From assembly GCA_046294265.1 (NCBI GenBank), contig JBKBKC010000001.1, positions 248,001 to 312,000 of the forward strand: a stretch of DNA of 64,000 nucleotides, given 5' to 3'. Below are positions 57,454-64,000 of the stretch, in pieces. This stretch comes from JBKBKC01 sp046294265 (lineage in GTDB: Bacteria; Pseudomonadota; Alphaproteobacteria; Rhodobacterales; Rhodobacteraceae). The notes beneath the pieces were generated by a model. It was not told where the DNA came from. It worked only from the letters and a program-made list of their open reading frames with translations, and searched no databases. A program made the position numbers and the translations under genes. Position 1 is the stretch's first letter; each line of letters starts with the position of its first letter.

Positions 57454-58617
57454 TCAGCCCAGCAATTCGGCCTTTGTCAGCCGCAGATCCGAGGCGAGCC
57501 AGCGGTCCTCAAGCTCGCGCAGGCGCGCGCCGAGTGCGGCGCCTGACAGGCCCGGCATCAGGTCGCGCGCGACAACCGGCGCTGTGTGGTGCCGCGTCCC
57601 CCTGTCGATCGCAAGGCGCCAGCCCTTGGGCAGCGACTCCCCTGTCAGTGCCGCGCGCACCAGCGCCACATCCCGCGCCTGATGCCGATACCGGAACCCG
57701 AGGGCACGCAGCGTCAGCCCCGATTGCGCCCCTTCGCGCAGCTTGGCCAGGCTGCCCGCCTCGTCTTTCGACAGGCGCAGGCGCCCCGCCGCATCCTCGC
57801 CCCCCATCACCGCCAGCCGACGGCACCCGTCGGGCAGAATGTCATACGTCTGCTCCAGGTGCACCAGAGCCGGAAGCGCCGTAGCATCCGCCCCGGGCAG
57901 CACCCGCGCCAGCACCCCCGCCGCCGCCATGGCCGCCACCACGGGCGCGGGATCGTCGGCGTGCAGAAGGCGCATCATCTCTTGCCCGACCCGTTCGCGC
58001 GACAGATGCTCCACCCCCTCTGCCCCCGCAGCACAGGCGGCCAGCCCCTCGGCATCGATCCCCAGCGCAGGGTTGCCATGGGTGGCGGTGAAGCGGAAGA
58101 ACCGCAGGATGCGCAGGCGATCCTCTGCGATCCGCGCCGCCGCATCGCCCACGAACCGCACCCGCCGCGCCATCAGGTCGGGCAGGCCGCCAAGGGGGTC
58201 GATCACCTCGCCGTCCAGCGTGGCATAAAGCGCGTTCATGGTGAAATCGCGCCGCGCCGCATCCTCTTCGATGCGGGTGGTATAGGCCACCACCGCCCGC
58301 CGCCCGTCGGTGGCCACATCGCGGCGGAAGGTTGTCACCTCATGCCCGATCCCGTTCGACACCACCGTGACCGTGCCATGCTCGATCCCCGTGGGCACCA
58401 CGCGCAGGCCCGCGCCCTCGGCCAGCCGCATCACCTCCTGCGGCGTGGCATCGGTCGCGATGTCCACATCGCGCGCGCCACCTTGCAGCAGGATGTCGCG
58501 CACGCAGCCACCCACGCCATAGGCGCGATAGCCGCCGGCCTCGATCATGCGGAACACGGCCTCGTTCTCGATGCGGGGCAACCAGTTCGGGCGCAAATGC
58601 TTCGAAGGCAGTTTCAT
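57454..58617 (-). CDS. cca: CCA tRNA nucleotidyltransferase / poly(A) polymerase family
   Basis: A 387-residue class II nucleotidyltransferase that adds or repairs the tRNA 3'-CCA end. The active-site loop GVGGCVRDILLQ is followed by ARDVDIATDATP (DxD), the second motif RRDFTMNALYATLDG and the ERVGQEMMRLL helix. There is no HD domain. GGGGAGGTCACGA precedes the ATG at 58617. It follows nudL in the same direction. Confidence 0.94.
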   Translation of the reverse strand: MKLPSKHLRPNWLPRIENEAVFRMIEAGGYRAYGVGGCVRDILLQGGARDVDIATDATPQEVMRLAEGAGLRVVPTGIEHGTVTVVSNGIGHEVTTFRRDVATDGRRAVVAYTTRIEEDAARRDFTMNALYATLDGEVIDPLGGLPDLMARRVRFVGDAAARIAEDRLRILRFFRFTATHGNPALGIDAEGLAACAAGAEGVEHLSRERVGQEMMRLLHADDPAPVVAAMAAAGVLARVLPGADATALPALVHLEQTYDILPDGCRRLAVMGGEDAAGRLRLSKDEAGSLAKLREGAQSGLTLRALGFRYRHQARDVALVRAALTGESLPKGWRLAIDRGTRHHTAPVVARDLMPGLSGAALGARLRELEDRWLASDLRLTKAELLG

Positions 58618-58634
58618 TCGTGACGTGACCTCCC

Positions 58635-59210
58635 CTAATCCGCCAACCGGTCGGCCAGCCCCCGCAGGATGCGCGCGGTTGCCCCCCAGATGTAATAAGA
58701 GCCATGGGGCACGGCGTAGTAGCGCCGCCATTGCCCGCGCCAGCGCCGCCGCTCGATCCGGTATTGCGCGGGGTCGGCGACATGGGCCAGCGGCACGGTG
58801 AACACCTCGTCCACCTCGCCAGGCTGCGGGCGCCAGTCGAAATCGCCCGACACATGCGCCAGCACCGGCAGCACGGAAAACCCCGTCACCGTCTCATGTG
58901 GCGGCAGGTGGCCCAGCACCTGCACCAGACCGCGCGGCAGGCCGATTTCCTCGGTCGCCTCTCGCAGGGCGGCCTCCTCGTGGGTTTCCCCCGGCTCCAG
59001 CTTGCCGCCGGGAAAGGCGATCTGGCCGGGGTGGTGTTTCAGGGCCGAGGACCGCTTGGTCAGGATCACCCGCCCGTCCCGCACCGCCACCAGCACGGCG
59101 GCGGGCCGCAGCACACGGTCCGGGGGCAGTTGCACCCCCGGGTTCAGGTCGAAATCCGACGATGCCACGGCCGCGCGGTCGAACGCGCGGCGCAATGCCT
59201 CAGGTCCCAT
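58635..59210 (-). CDS. Nudix hydrolase, CoA pyrophosphatase (NudL/YeaB) type
   Basis: A 191-residue Nudix enzyme. The NuCoA-type motif LTKRSSALKHHPGQIAFPGGKLEPGE precedes the Nudix box GGKLEPGETHEEAALRE...EEIGLP. The C-terminal segment VPHGSYYIWGATARILRGL is also characteristic. This group cleaves coenzyme A to 4'-phosphopantetheine and 3',5'-ADP. Its start overlaps the hslO end by 11 bases. Confidence 0.9.
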   Translation of the reverse strand: MGPEALRRAFDRAAVASSDFDLNPGVQLPPDRVLRPAAVLVAVRDGRVILTKRSSALKHHPGQIAFPGGKLEPGETHEEAALREATEEIGLPRGLVQVLGHLPPHETVTGFSVLPVLAHVSGDFDWRPQPGEVDEVFTVPLAHVADPAQYRIERRRWRGQWRRYYAVPHGSYYIWGATARILRGLADRLAD

Positions 59211-60204
59211 CCCCCACCGCCTTTTTCGCCTCGAACCCCACCGTGGCGGGATCGAGCACATAATGCGCCCCGCAGAACTGGCAGTCGGCCGTCACCGTGC
59301 CCTCATCCGTGGTCATGTGGCGGATGTCCTTGGCCGAATAGATCGACAGCGACTGCCGCACCTTGTCGGCCGAACAGGAGCAGCCGAACCGCACCGGCTG
59401 CGGGTCGAACACGCGCGGCTGCTCTTCGTGGAAAAGGCGCACCAGAAGATCGGTCGGCTCTACCGCAGGGCCCACAAGCTCGATGGCCTCGGCGGTGTCC
59501 AACAGGGCATTGGCCCGCGTCCAGTTCTCGCCCGCGTCGCCCGACAGGATGTCGGCGTGCGACAAGAGGCCCCCCGCACCTGACCCCGCCTCGGCCGCCA
59601 CCCCCTGATGCAGCGCCTGCGGCATGTGCTGCAGCATCACACCGCCCGCACGCCAAAGCGCGGGCTGCCCCGGCAGGGTGCTTTTCCCGAACGCCAGATT
59701 GAACCGCGTGGGCAGCTGTTCGGACTGCGCGAAATAGGTCTCGGCACAGGCCGCGAGCGACCCGCCCGCGATGGGGGTGATGCCGGAATAGGGGACCGTC
59801 CCCTCGCCCTGGTCGATCAAAACGGCAAAATACCCCTCGCCGATCATCGCGAAGGGGGGGGCTGCCGCATCCAGCCGGTCGGGATCGAAGCTGGCATAGG
59901 CGCGTATGCGCGCACTGCCACCCTCGACCTCGGGGCTGTAATAGTCGGTGGCGATCAACCGCGCCGGCCCCTTGCCGCGCACCTGCAGCGACAGTTTCCA
60001 GCGCAGCTTGATCGACTGTCCGATCAGCGCCGTGAGCAGCACCGCCTCGGCCACCAGCGCCTCGATCTGCACCGGATAGCGGTGCTGGCGCAGCACGTTT
60101 TCCAACGCGGCATCCAGACGCCCCACCCGGCCCCGGATGTCGGAGCGGTCAAGCTGGAAGGGCAGGACGGTATCGTCCCAGGCGATCTGTGAACCGATGG
60201 TCAT
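59200..60204 (-). CDS. hslO: Redox-regulated chaperone Hsp33
   Basis: A 334-residue chaperone activated by oxidation. The N-terminal domain (VRGKGPARLIATDYYSPEV...) is followed by the C-terminal zinc site with four Cys: FGCSCSADKV and ADCQFCGAHY (CxC and CxxC). Release of the zinc by oxidants unfolds the linker and turns the chaperone on. It is divergent from a Nudix gene and heads the hslO-nudL-cca series. Confidence 0.95.
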   Translation of the reverse strand: MTIGSQIAWDDTVLPFQLDRSDIRGRVGRLDAALENVLRQHRYPVQIEALVAEAVLLTALIGQSIKLRWKLSLQVRGKGPARLIATDYYSPEVEGGSARIRAYASFDPDRLDAAAPPFAMIGEGYFAVLIDQGEGTVPYSGITPIAGGSLAACAETYFAQSEQLPTRFNLAFGKSTLPGQPALWRAGGVMLQHMPQALHQGVAAEAGSGAGGLLSHADILSGDAGENWTRANALLDTAEAIELVGPAVEPTDLLVRLFHEEQPRVFDPQPVRFGCSCSADKVRQSLSIYSAKDIRHMTTDEGTVTADCQFCGAHYVLDPATVGFEAKKAVGDGT

Positions 60205-60293
60205 GGGGGCTTTCCCGGTATGGGGGTGGTGGTGGCTGCTGCCGACAGGCATATCGCGTCCATATAGGCGAGGGCAACCAAGGGGCCAAGGGC

Positions 60294-60740
60294 ATGATCC
60301 GGCGTCACGGCGAAGCGGTAAAAGCAGGGCAGAGATACCGGCGGCGGCCTGGGGTCTATGCGATCCTGCTGCGCGGCGATCACATCCTTTGCACCCACCA
60401 GGCGGCACCGGTCCCCGAATTCCAGCTGCCAGGTGGCGGCATTGACGCGGGCGAACAGCCCATCGCTGCCCTGCACCGCGAGGTGTGGGAGGAAACCGGT
60501 TGGCACATCGGCGCGTTGCGGCGGGCAGGGGCGTTCCGCCGCTTCACCTACATGCCGGAATATGACCTCTGGGCTGAAAAGCTGTGCACCGTCTATCTGG
60601 CACGCCCGCTGCGCCGCGTGGGGCCACCCGCCGAGCCGGGGCACCAGGCCGTCTGGATGCCCGTGTCGGAGGCCTTGCACCTGCTGGGCAGTCCCGGCGA
60701 CCGGGCCATGCTGGCGCGTGTGGCCGCGCGTCAGCCCTGA
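60294..60740 (+). CDS. Nudix hydrolase
   Basis: A 148-residue Nudix protein. The box is LPGGGIDAGEQPIAAL then REVWEETGW (about residues 45-70), with the catalytic Glu pair. Basic N-terminus (RRHGEAVKAGQRYRRRPG). The ATG at 60294 has AAGGGGCCAAGG upstream. It resembles general-purpose Nudix enzymes; the substrate is unknown. Its stop overlaps by 10 bases with that of the converging phosphatase gene. Confidence 0.85.
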   Translation: MIRRHGEAVKAGQRYRRRPGVYAILLRGDHILCTHQAAPVPEFQLPGGGIDAGEQPIAALHREVWEETGWHIGALRRAGAFRRFTYMPEYDLWAEKLCTVYLARPLRRVGPPAEPGHQAVWMPVSEALHLLGSPGDRAMLARVAARQP

Positions 60741-61996
60741 TAGAGCAAAAGCACGCCGGACACATCATCGGGAAACTCATCCGACCCGCGATGGCGCGAC
60801 AGGGTCCAGACCAGCGACTCAAGCAACGCGGAATTGTCCAATGCCGCGTTATCCGTCAGGAACCGCGCCAGGCCCTCCTCGCCGAAATCGCCTGGCGGGC
60901 CTGGGCACTCGGTCACCCCGTCCGACATCAGGAAAAGCCGATCGCCCGCCGAAAGCCGCGCCTCGATCCGCGTGTAGGAGGCGCCAGGGATCAGGCCCAC
61001 GGGCAGGCCGCCGGATCCCAGATATTCCACCCCGCCCGCCGCGCGCAGGATCGCCGGATGGGGGTGGCCCGCCTGGACCAGCTGCACCCGCCCGCTGTCC
61101 AGATCGACCTCGGCATAGGCGAGCGTGAAATACTGATCGACCTGGAATTCGTCTATCATCATCCGGTTGAACCGCCAGGCCACCATTTCGGGCGGCCAGG
61201 CGTCCCGCTGACCGTAGGCGCCGGTTGTCATGGCGATGTTCTGCTCCGGCGACGATCCCGACAACAAGCCGGCCAACCGCGCCGTCATCATCGCCGAGGC
61301 CACGCCATGGCCCGACACATCCACCGAATAGACCGCGATCTTGCGCGGATTGATCTGAAAGAACCCGACCAGGTCGCCCCCCACATGGCCCGAGGGACGC
61401 AGCAGGATGTCCACCTGCGCCTCCCCAAAATCCCGGTGCCGTTCGCGCACCAGCGTCTGTTGCAGCTTGCGCGCTTCAATCAGGTCGCGGTCGAGCGAAT
61501 CATAGACCGCCTGCAGTTCGGCCAGCGTCGATCCGATCAGCCGGTTCTTGTCCAACAGTTCGGCCTGCATCCCGATGATGCGCTCACCCGCCCGCAGCCG
61601 TGCGCGCAGTTCGCCCGGGTTCACCGGTTTGGACAGGAAATCATCCGCCCCGCCGTCCAGCCCGTCGGCCACCTCGGCCTTGTCGGATTTGGAGGTCAGC
61701 AGGATGACATAGGTATAGCGCCGCTTTGGCAGCACCCGGAAGGCATGCACGAAATCAAGGCCCGACATGCCCGGCATCATCCAGTCCGAGATCACCATGT
61801 CGAAATCCTCACCCTCGCACAACGCCAGCGCCTCTTCGCCCGACCCGGCCTCGGTCACCCGATACCCGCCCCGCATCAGCGCCAGCGACAGCACGCGGCG
61901 CTGCGCCTTGCTGTCGTCGATGATCAGGATGTGCCGCGGCACCACGGGGGACCGCGTCGGATCAGATCGGAGGGCAAGGCCAGCTGCATCGCGCAC
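60731..61996 (-). CDS. Receiver domain / PP2C (SpoIIE-type) serine phosphatase
   Basis: A 421-residue fusion. Residues ~20-140 are a receiver (HILIIDDSKAQRR; phosphoacceptor Asp in DMVISDWMMPGMSG; Lys in FLSKPVNP). A short coiled-coil linker (NRLIGSTLAELQAVYDSLDRD) leads to a SpoIIE/RsbU-type PP2C phosphatase domain (~190-421; GDLVGFFQI, YSVDVSGHGVASAMM, LFLMSDGVTEC, FPDDVSGVLLLY). Such proteins dephosphorylate anti-sigma antagonists when phosphorylated. The start was set at a GTG with AAGGAG six bases upstream. The Hpt gene on the other strand, about 145 bases away, is a likely phosphodonor partner. Confidence 0.92.
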   Translation of the reverse strand: MRDAAGLALRSDPTRSPVVPRHILIIDDSKAQRRVLSLALMRGGYRVTEAGSGEEALALCEGEDFDMVISDWMMPGMSGLDFVHAFRVLPKRRYTYVILLTSKSDKAEVADGLDGGADDFLSKPVNPGELRARLRAGERIIGMQAELLDKNRLIGSTLAELQAVYDSLDRDLIEARKLQQTLVRERHRDFGEAQVDILLRPSGHVGGDLVGFFQINPRKIAVYSVDVSGHGVASAMMTARLAGLLSGSSPEQNIAMTTGAYGQRDAWPPEMVAWRFNRMMIDEFQVDQYFTLAYAEVDLDSGRVQLVQAGHPHPAILRAAGGVEYLGSGGLPVGLIPGASYTRIEARLSAGDRLFLMSDGVTECPGPPGDFGEEGLARFLTDNAALDNSALLESLVWTLSRHRGSDEFPDDVSGVLLLYQG

Positions 61997-62002
61997 GGTA
62001 TG

Positions 62003-62008
62003 CTCCTT
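62003..62008 (-). promoter_or_regulatory. Ribosome binding site that decides the GTG start of the phosphatase gene
   Basis: AAGGAG with a six-base spacer (CATACC) before GTG at 61996. An upstream ATG at 62014 would place this site inside the coding sequence and has none of its own. Confidence 0.75.
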
Positions 62009-62140
62009 TCGCATGGCCCGGACTACGACAGGCCGGATTAAGAGAGGGTGAAACCTAAAATCCTCTGCGAAGTCCCGGCTTCGCCTTACCGCGTGTTAAG
62101 CGCAATCCGGTCATGGTGCGCGCGGGGGCCGGGAAAAGGC

Positions 62141-62470
62141 ATGGGTATCGGGATGATCGACTGGACAAGACTTGACGAATTGTCGGCCGAAATCGGCCGC
62201 GAGGCGATTGCGGAGGTCGTCGCCATGTTCCTAGAAGAGGCGGACGAGGTCGTCAGCCGTCTGCCGCGGGACAGCACGACGATGGCGCGGGCGTCGGACC
62301 TGCATTTCCTGAAAGGGGCCGCGCTCAACCTCGGCTTCACCTACCTCGCGCAGATGTGCGACGCGGGAGAGCGCGCACCGGCGATGGCCGACATGACGGC
62401 CATTGCCGAGTGCTATCGCCAGTCTCGCGACCTGTTTCAATCGGGCCTCGCCGCGAACACTGCCGCATGA
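62141..62470 (+). CDS. Hpt (histidine phosphotransfer) domain protein
   Basis: A 109-residue, single-domain Hpt protein. The phosphoacceptor His55 is in DLHFLKGAALNLGF, which matches the HxxKG...G pattern, and the helices before it (GREAIAEVVAMFLEEADEVV) fit the four-helix bundle. Two ATGs are possible (62141, 62153); GGGA lies 6 bases before the first. It faces the receiver-phosphatase gene, so phosphoryl transfer to or from that receiver is likely but inferred. It ends four bases before the stop of ilvA. Confidence 0.9.
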   Translation: MGIGMIDWTRLDELSAEIGREAIAEVVAMFLEEADEVVSRLPRDSTTMARASDLHFLKGAALNLGFTYLAQMCDAGERAPAMADMTAIAECYRQSRDLFQSGLAANTAA

Positions 62471-62474
62471 GGGG

Positions 62475-63731
62475 TCAGATCAGGAATTCCGCCAGCGTCT
62501 CATCCGAAGTGATGTCGCGCCAGCCGAACCCGGCCTCGTCCATCCGACGCATCAGTTGCGCGAACTGGCCCGCATCCTTGGTCTCGATCCCGATCAGGAC
62601 CGAGCCGAAGTTGCGCGCCGATTTCTTCAGGTATTCGAACCGCGCGATATCATCGTCCGGCCCCAGCATCATCAGGAATTCGCGCAACGCACCGGGGCGC
62701 TGCGGCATCCGCAGGATGAAATATTTCTTCAGCCCCTGGAACCGCTGCGCGCGTTCCTTAACCTCGGGCAACCGTTCGAAATCGAAATTCCCGCCCGAGG
62801 TCACGCAGACCACACGGCGGCCCCGGATCGCTTCGGCCAGGTCGGGCAGCACATCGACCGCAAGCGCGCCCGCCGGTTCCAGCACGATCCCCTCGACGTT
62901 CAGCATGGCCAGCATGGTCACGCAGATACGGTCCTCGGGGGCCAACAGCACATCGGCGGGCGCCACCCAGTCCAGCATCGCATAGGTGTTTGCCCCCATC
63001 CGCGCCACCGCCGCGCCATCGACGAAACTGTTGACGCGCGGCAGGGTCACCGGCGCGCCGCCTGCCAAGGCCGCCGTCAGGCTGGCCCCGCCCAGCGGTT
63101 CCACAAACCGGAACGCCGTGGCCGGGGCGACCTCGCGCAGATAGCCCGTGACGCCCGAGGCCAGCCCCCCGCCCCCCACCGGCAGGACCACCATATCGGG
63201 GGCAACCCCCATCTGCGCCAGCATCTCGACCGCCACGCTTGCCTGCCCCTCGATCACGTCGGGGTCGTCGAAGGGCGACAGGAAATGCGCCCCCTCGGCG
63301 CGGCAATAGTCCTGCGCCGCCGCCAGCGTCTGGTCGAAATAGTCGCCCGTCAGGCGGATCGTCACGGCATCGCCGCCGAACATCCGCGTCTTGTCGATCT
63401 TTTGCTGCGGCGTCGTGACCGGCATGAAGATCGTCCCGCGCACCCCGAAATGGCGGCAGGCATAGGCCACGCCCTGCGCGTGGTTTCCGGCCGAGGCGGC
63501 CACGAAATGCTGCGCCTCTGGCACCCGCTTGCGCATGGCCGTGAAAGCACCGCGCAGCTTGTAGCTGCGCACCGGGCTCAGGTCTTCGCGCTTGAGCCAG
63601 ATCTCGGCATCAAAGCGCGCCGACAGATGATCGTTGCGTTGCAGCGGCGTCGGATCGAACAGCGCGCGCAGCGCGGCGGTTGCGGCCTGTGCCCTGGCGG
63701 TGAACGGGGCGGGGTTGGGAAAATCGTGCAT
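62475..63731 (-). CDS. ilvA: Threonine ammonia-lyase (threonine dehydratase)
   Basis: A 418-residue PLP enzyme converting threonine to 2-oxobutanoate, the first step to isoleucine. The PLP Lys58 is in SYKLRGAF, the Asn/Ser region is AASAGNHAQGVA, and the phosphate-binding glycine loop is VLPVGGGGLASG. A single short ACT-like regulatory domain (KKYFILRMPQRPGALREFLMMLG) is at ~residues 325-418, as in the short IlvA form. It converges on the Hpt gene and is divergent from argG. Confidence 0.95.
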   Translation of the reverse strand: MHDFPNPAPFTARAQAATAALRALFDPTPLQRNDHLSARFDAEIWLKREDLSPVRSYKLRGAFTAMRKRVPEAQHFVAASAGNHAQGVAYACRHFGVRGTIFMPVTTPQQKIDKTRMFGGDAVTIRLTGDYFDQTLAAAQDYCRAEGAHFLSPFDDPDVIEGQASVAVEMLAQMGVAPDMVVLPVGGGGLASGVTGYLREVAPATAFRFVEPLGGASLTAALAGGAPVTLPRVNSFVDGAAVARMGANTYAMLDWVAPADVLLAPEDRICVTMLAMLNVEGIVLEPAGALAVDVLPDLAEAIRGRRVVCVTSGGNFDFERLPEVKERAQRFQGLKKYFILRMPQRPGALREFLMMLGPDDDIARFEYLKKSARNFGSVLIGIETKDAGQFAQLMRRMDEAGFGWRDITSDETLAEFLI

Positions 63732-63840
63732 TCCAACTGATTGCCGCGCCCGCCCTGAGCCCGCAAGCGAAATGCAGCGCGGTTGCACGCGGCGACCAAA
63801 GACGCTAGGGCCGATGCGTCCTTGGGTCTGGGAGGGGTCG

Positions 63841-64000
63841 ATGTCCGCGCCGAAGAAAGTTGTTCTTGCCTATTCGGGGGGCCTTGATACCTCGATCATC
63901 CTGAAATGGCTGCAAACCGAATATGGATGCGAGGTGGTGACCTTCACCGCGGATCTGGGCCAGGGCGAGGAACTGGAACCGGCGCGGCAAAAGGCGCTGC
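63841..64000 (+). CDS. argG: Argininosuccinate synthase, N-terminal part (cut by window edge)
   Basis: ArgG joins citrulline and aspartate with ATP in arginine synthesis. The visible 53 residues include MSAPKKVVLAYSGGLDTSI, with the PP-loop ATP-pyrophosphatase motif AYSGGLDTS, and EVVTFTADLGQGEELEPARQK. GGGAGGGG is just upstream of the ATG. The remainder lies past base 64000. Confidence 0.97.
   Translation, partial: MSAPKKVVLAYSGGLDTSIILKWLQTEYGCEVVTFTADLGQGEELEPARQKAL

Noticed and set aside
61996..62014. ATG at 62014 as the phosphatase start
   Set aside because: It lacks a ribosome site, while a perfect AAGGAG lies inside this short stretch, six bases before a GTG.
1..64000. tRNA, rRNA, CRISPR arrays, transposases, prophage genes
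   Set aside because: None was recognised on either strand; repeats found are tandem or palindromic intergenic elements without spacers or transposase.

Overview
The window is high-GC DNA with tightly packed genes, many start/stop overlaps and an alphaproteobacterial gene content. The rimP-nusA-ylxR-infB order, an N-terminal secA next to a parvulin gene and argJ, Hint-domain surface proteins, a bacterial sodium channel of the NaChBac type and the formate dehydrogenase gene set all point to a Rhodobacterales (Rhodobacter/Roseobacter-like) chromosome. I see no insertion sequence, prophage, CRISPR array, rRNA or tRNA gene. This is chromosomal DNA with a few accessory islands.

Layout. 1-3.4 kb: secA (cut by the window edge), a secreted PpiC-type isomerase, argJ and a MutT-like Nudix gene. 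3.5-9.1 kb: a 52-residue orphan gene converging on the translation/antitermination operon rimP-nusA-ylxR-infB. 9.2-11 kb: proline iminopeptidase divergent from ubiG. 11.2-15 kb: a coupled three-gene operon of aldo/keto reductase, secreted vanadium-haloperoxidase/PAP2-type enzyme and secreted FG-GAP/UnbV protein. 15-19.5 kb: a 175-bp tandem repeat, rnr, a REP-like palindrome, a GNAT gene and dapE. 19.7-24.2 kb: three consecutive Hint-family genes, two of them full-length paralogs and the third with an eroded Hint domain.

24.2-43.2 kb is a 19-kb formate oxidation region. It holds a cytoplasmic NAD-linked enzyme (a fused FdsG-FdsB protein, a cupin, FdsA), a TusA-like protein, a WD40-cytochrome c fusion with a 51-residue membrane protein, an Mrp/ApbC iron-sulfur carrier, and an exported FDH3-type enzyme (Tat-exported catalytic subunit, ferredoxin subunit, cytochrome b subunit). 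The exported enzyme has a TorD-like chaperone, a small Tat-signal protein and five poorly understood accessory genes, overlapping in series. A 661-residue multi-ferredoxin protein is divergent from them. Both catalytic subunits use cysteine, not selenocysteine. The set reads as two formate-oxidising enzymes with shared cofactor and iron-sulfur maturation; fdhD/fdsC and fdsD are absent here.

43.2-47.8 kb: a minus-strand chain of comF, grxC, a nitrilase-family gene, a MarR regulator, an epimerase and a sugar transferase, divergent from a methyltransferase gene. 47.9-52.4 kb: hemH with a strong terminator, a 61-residue exported protein, two L,D-transpeptidases around a CAP-domain lipoprotein, and the sodium channel. 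52.5-60.2 kb: a minus-strand series hslO-nudL-cca, two ABC exporter half-transporters and a TrmA-type RNA methyltransferase. 60.3-64 kb: a Nudix gene, a receiver-PP2C phosphatase facing an Hpt protein, ilvA, and the start of argG.
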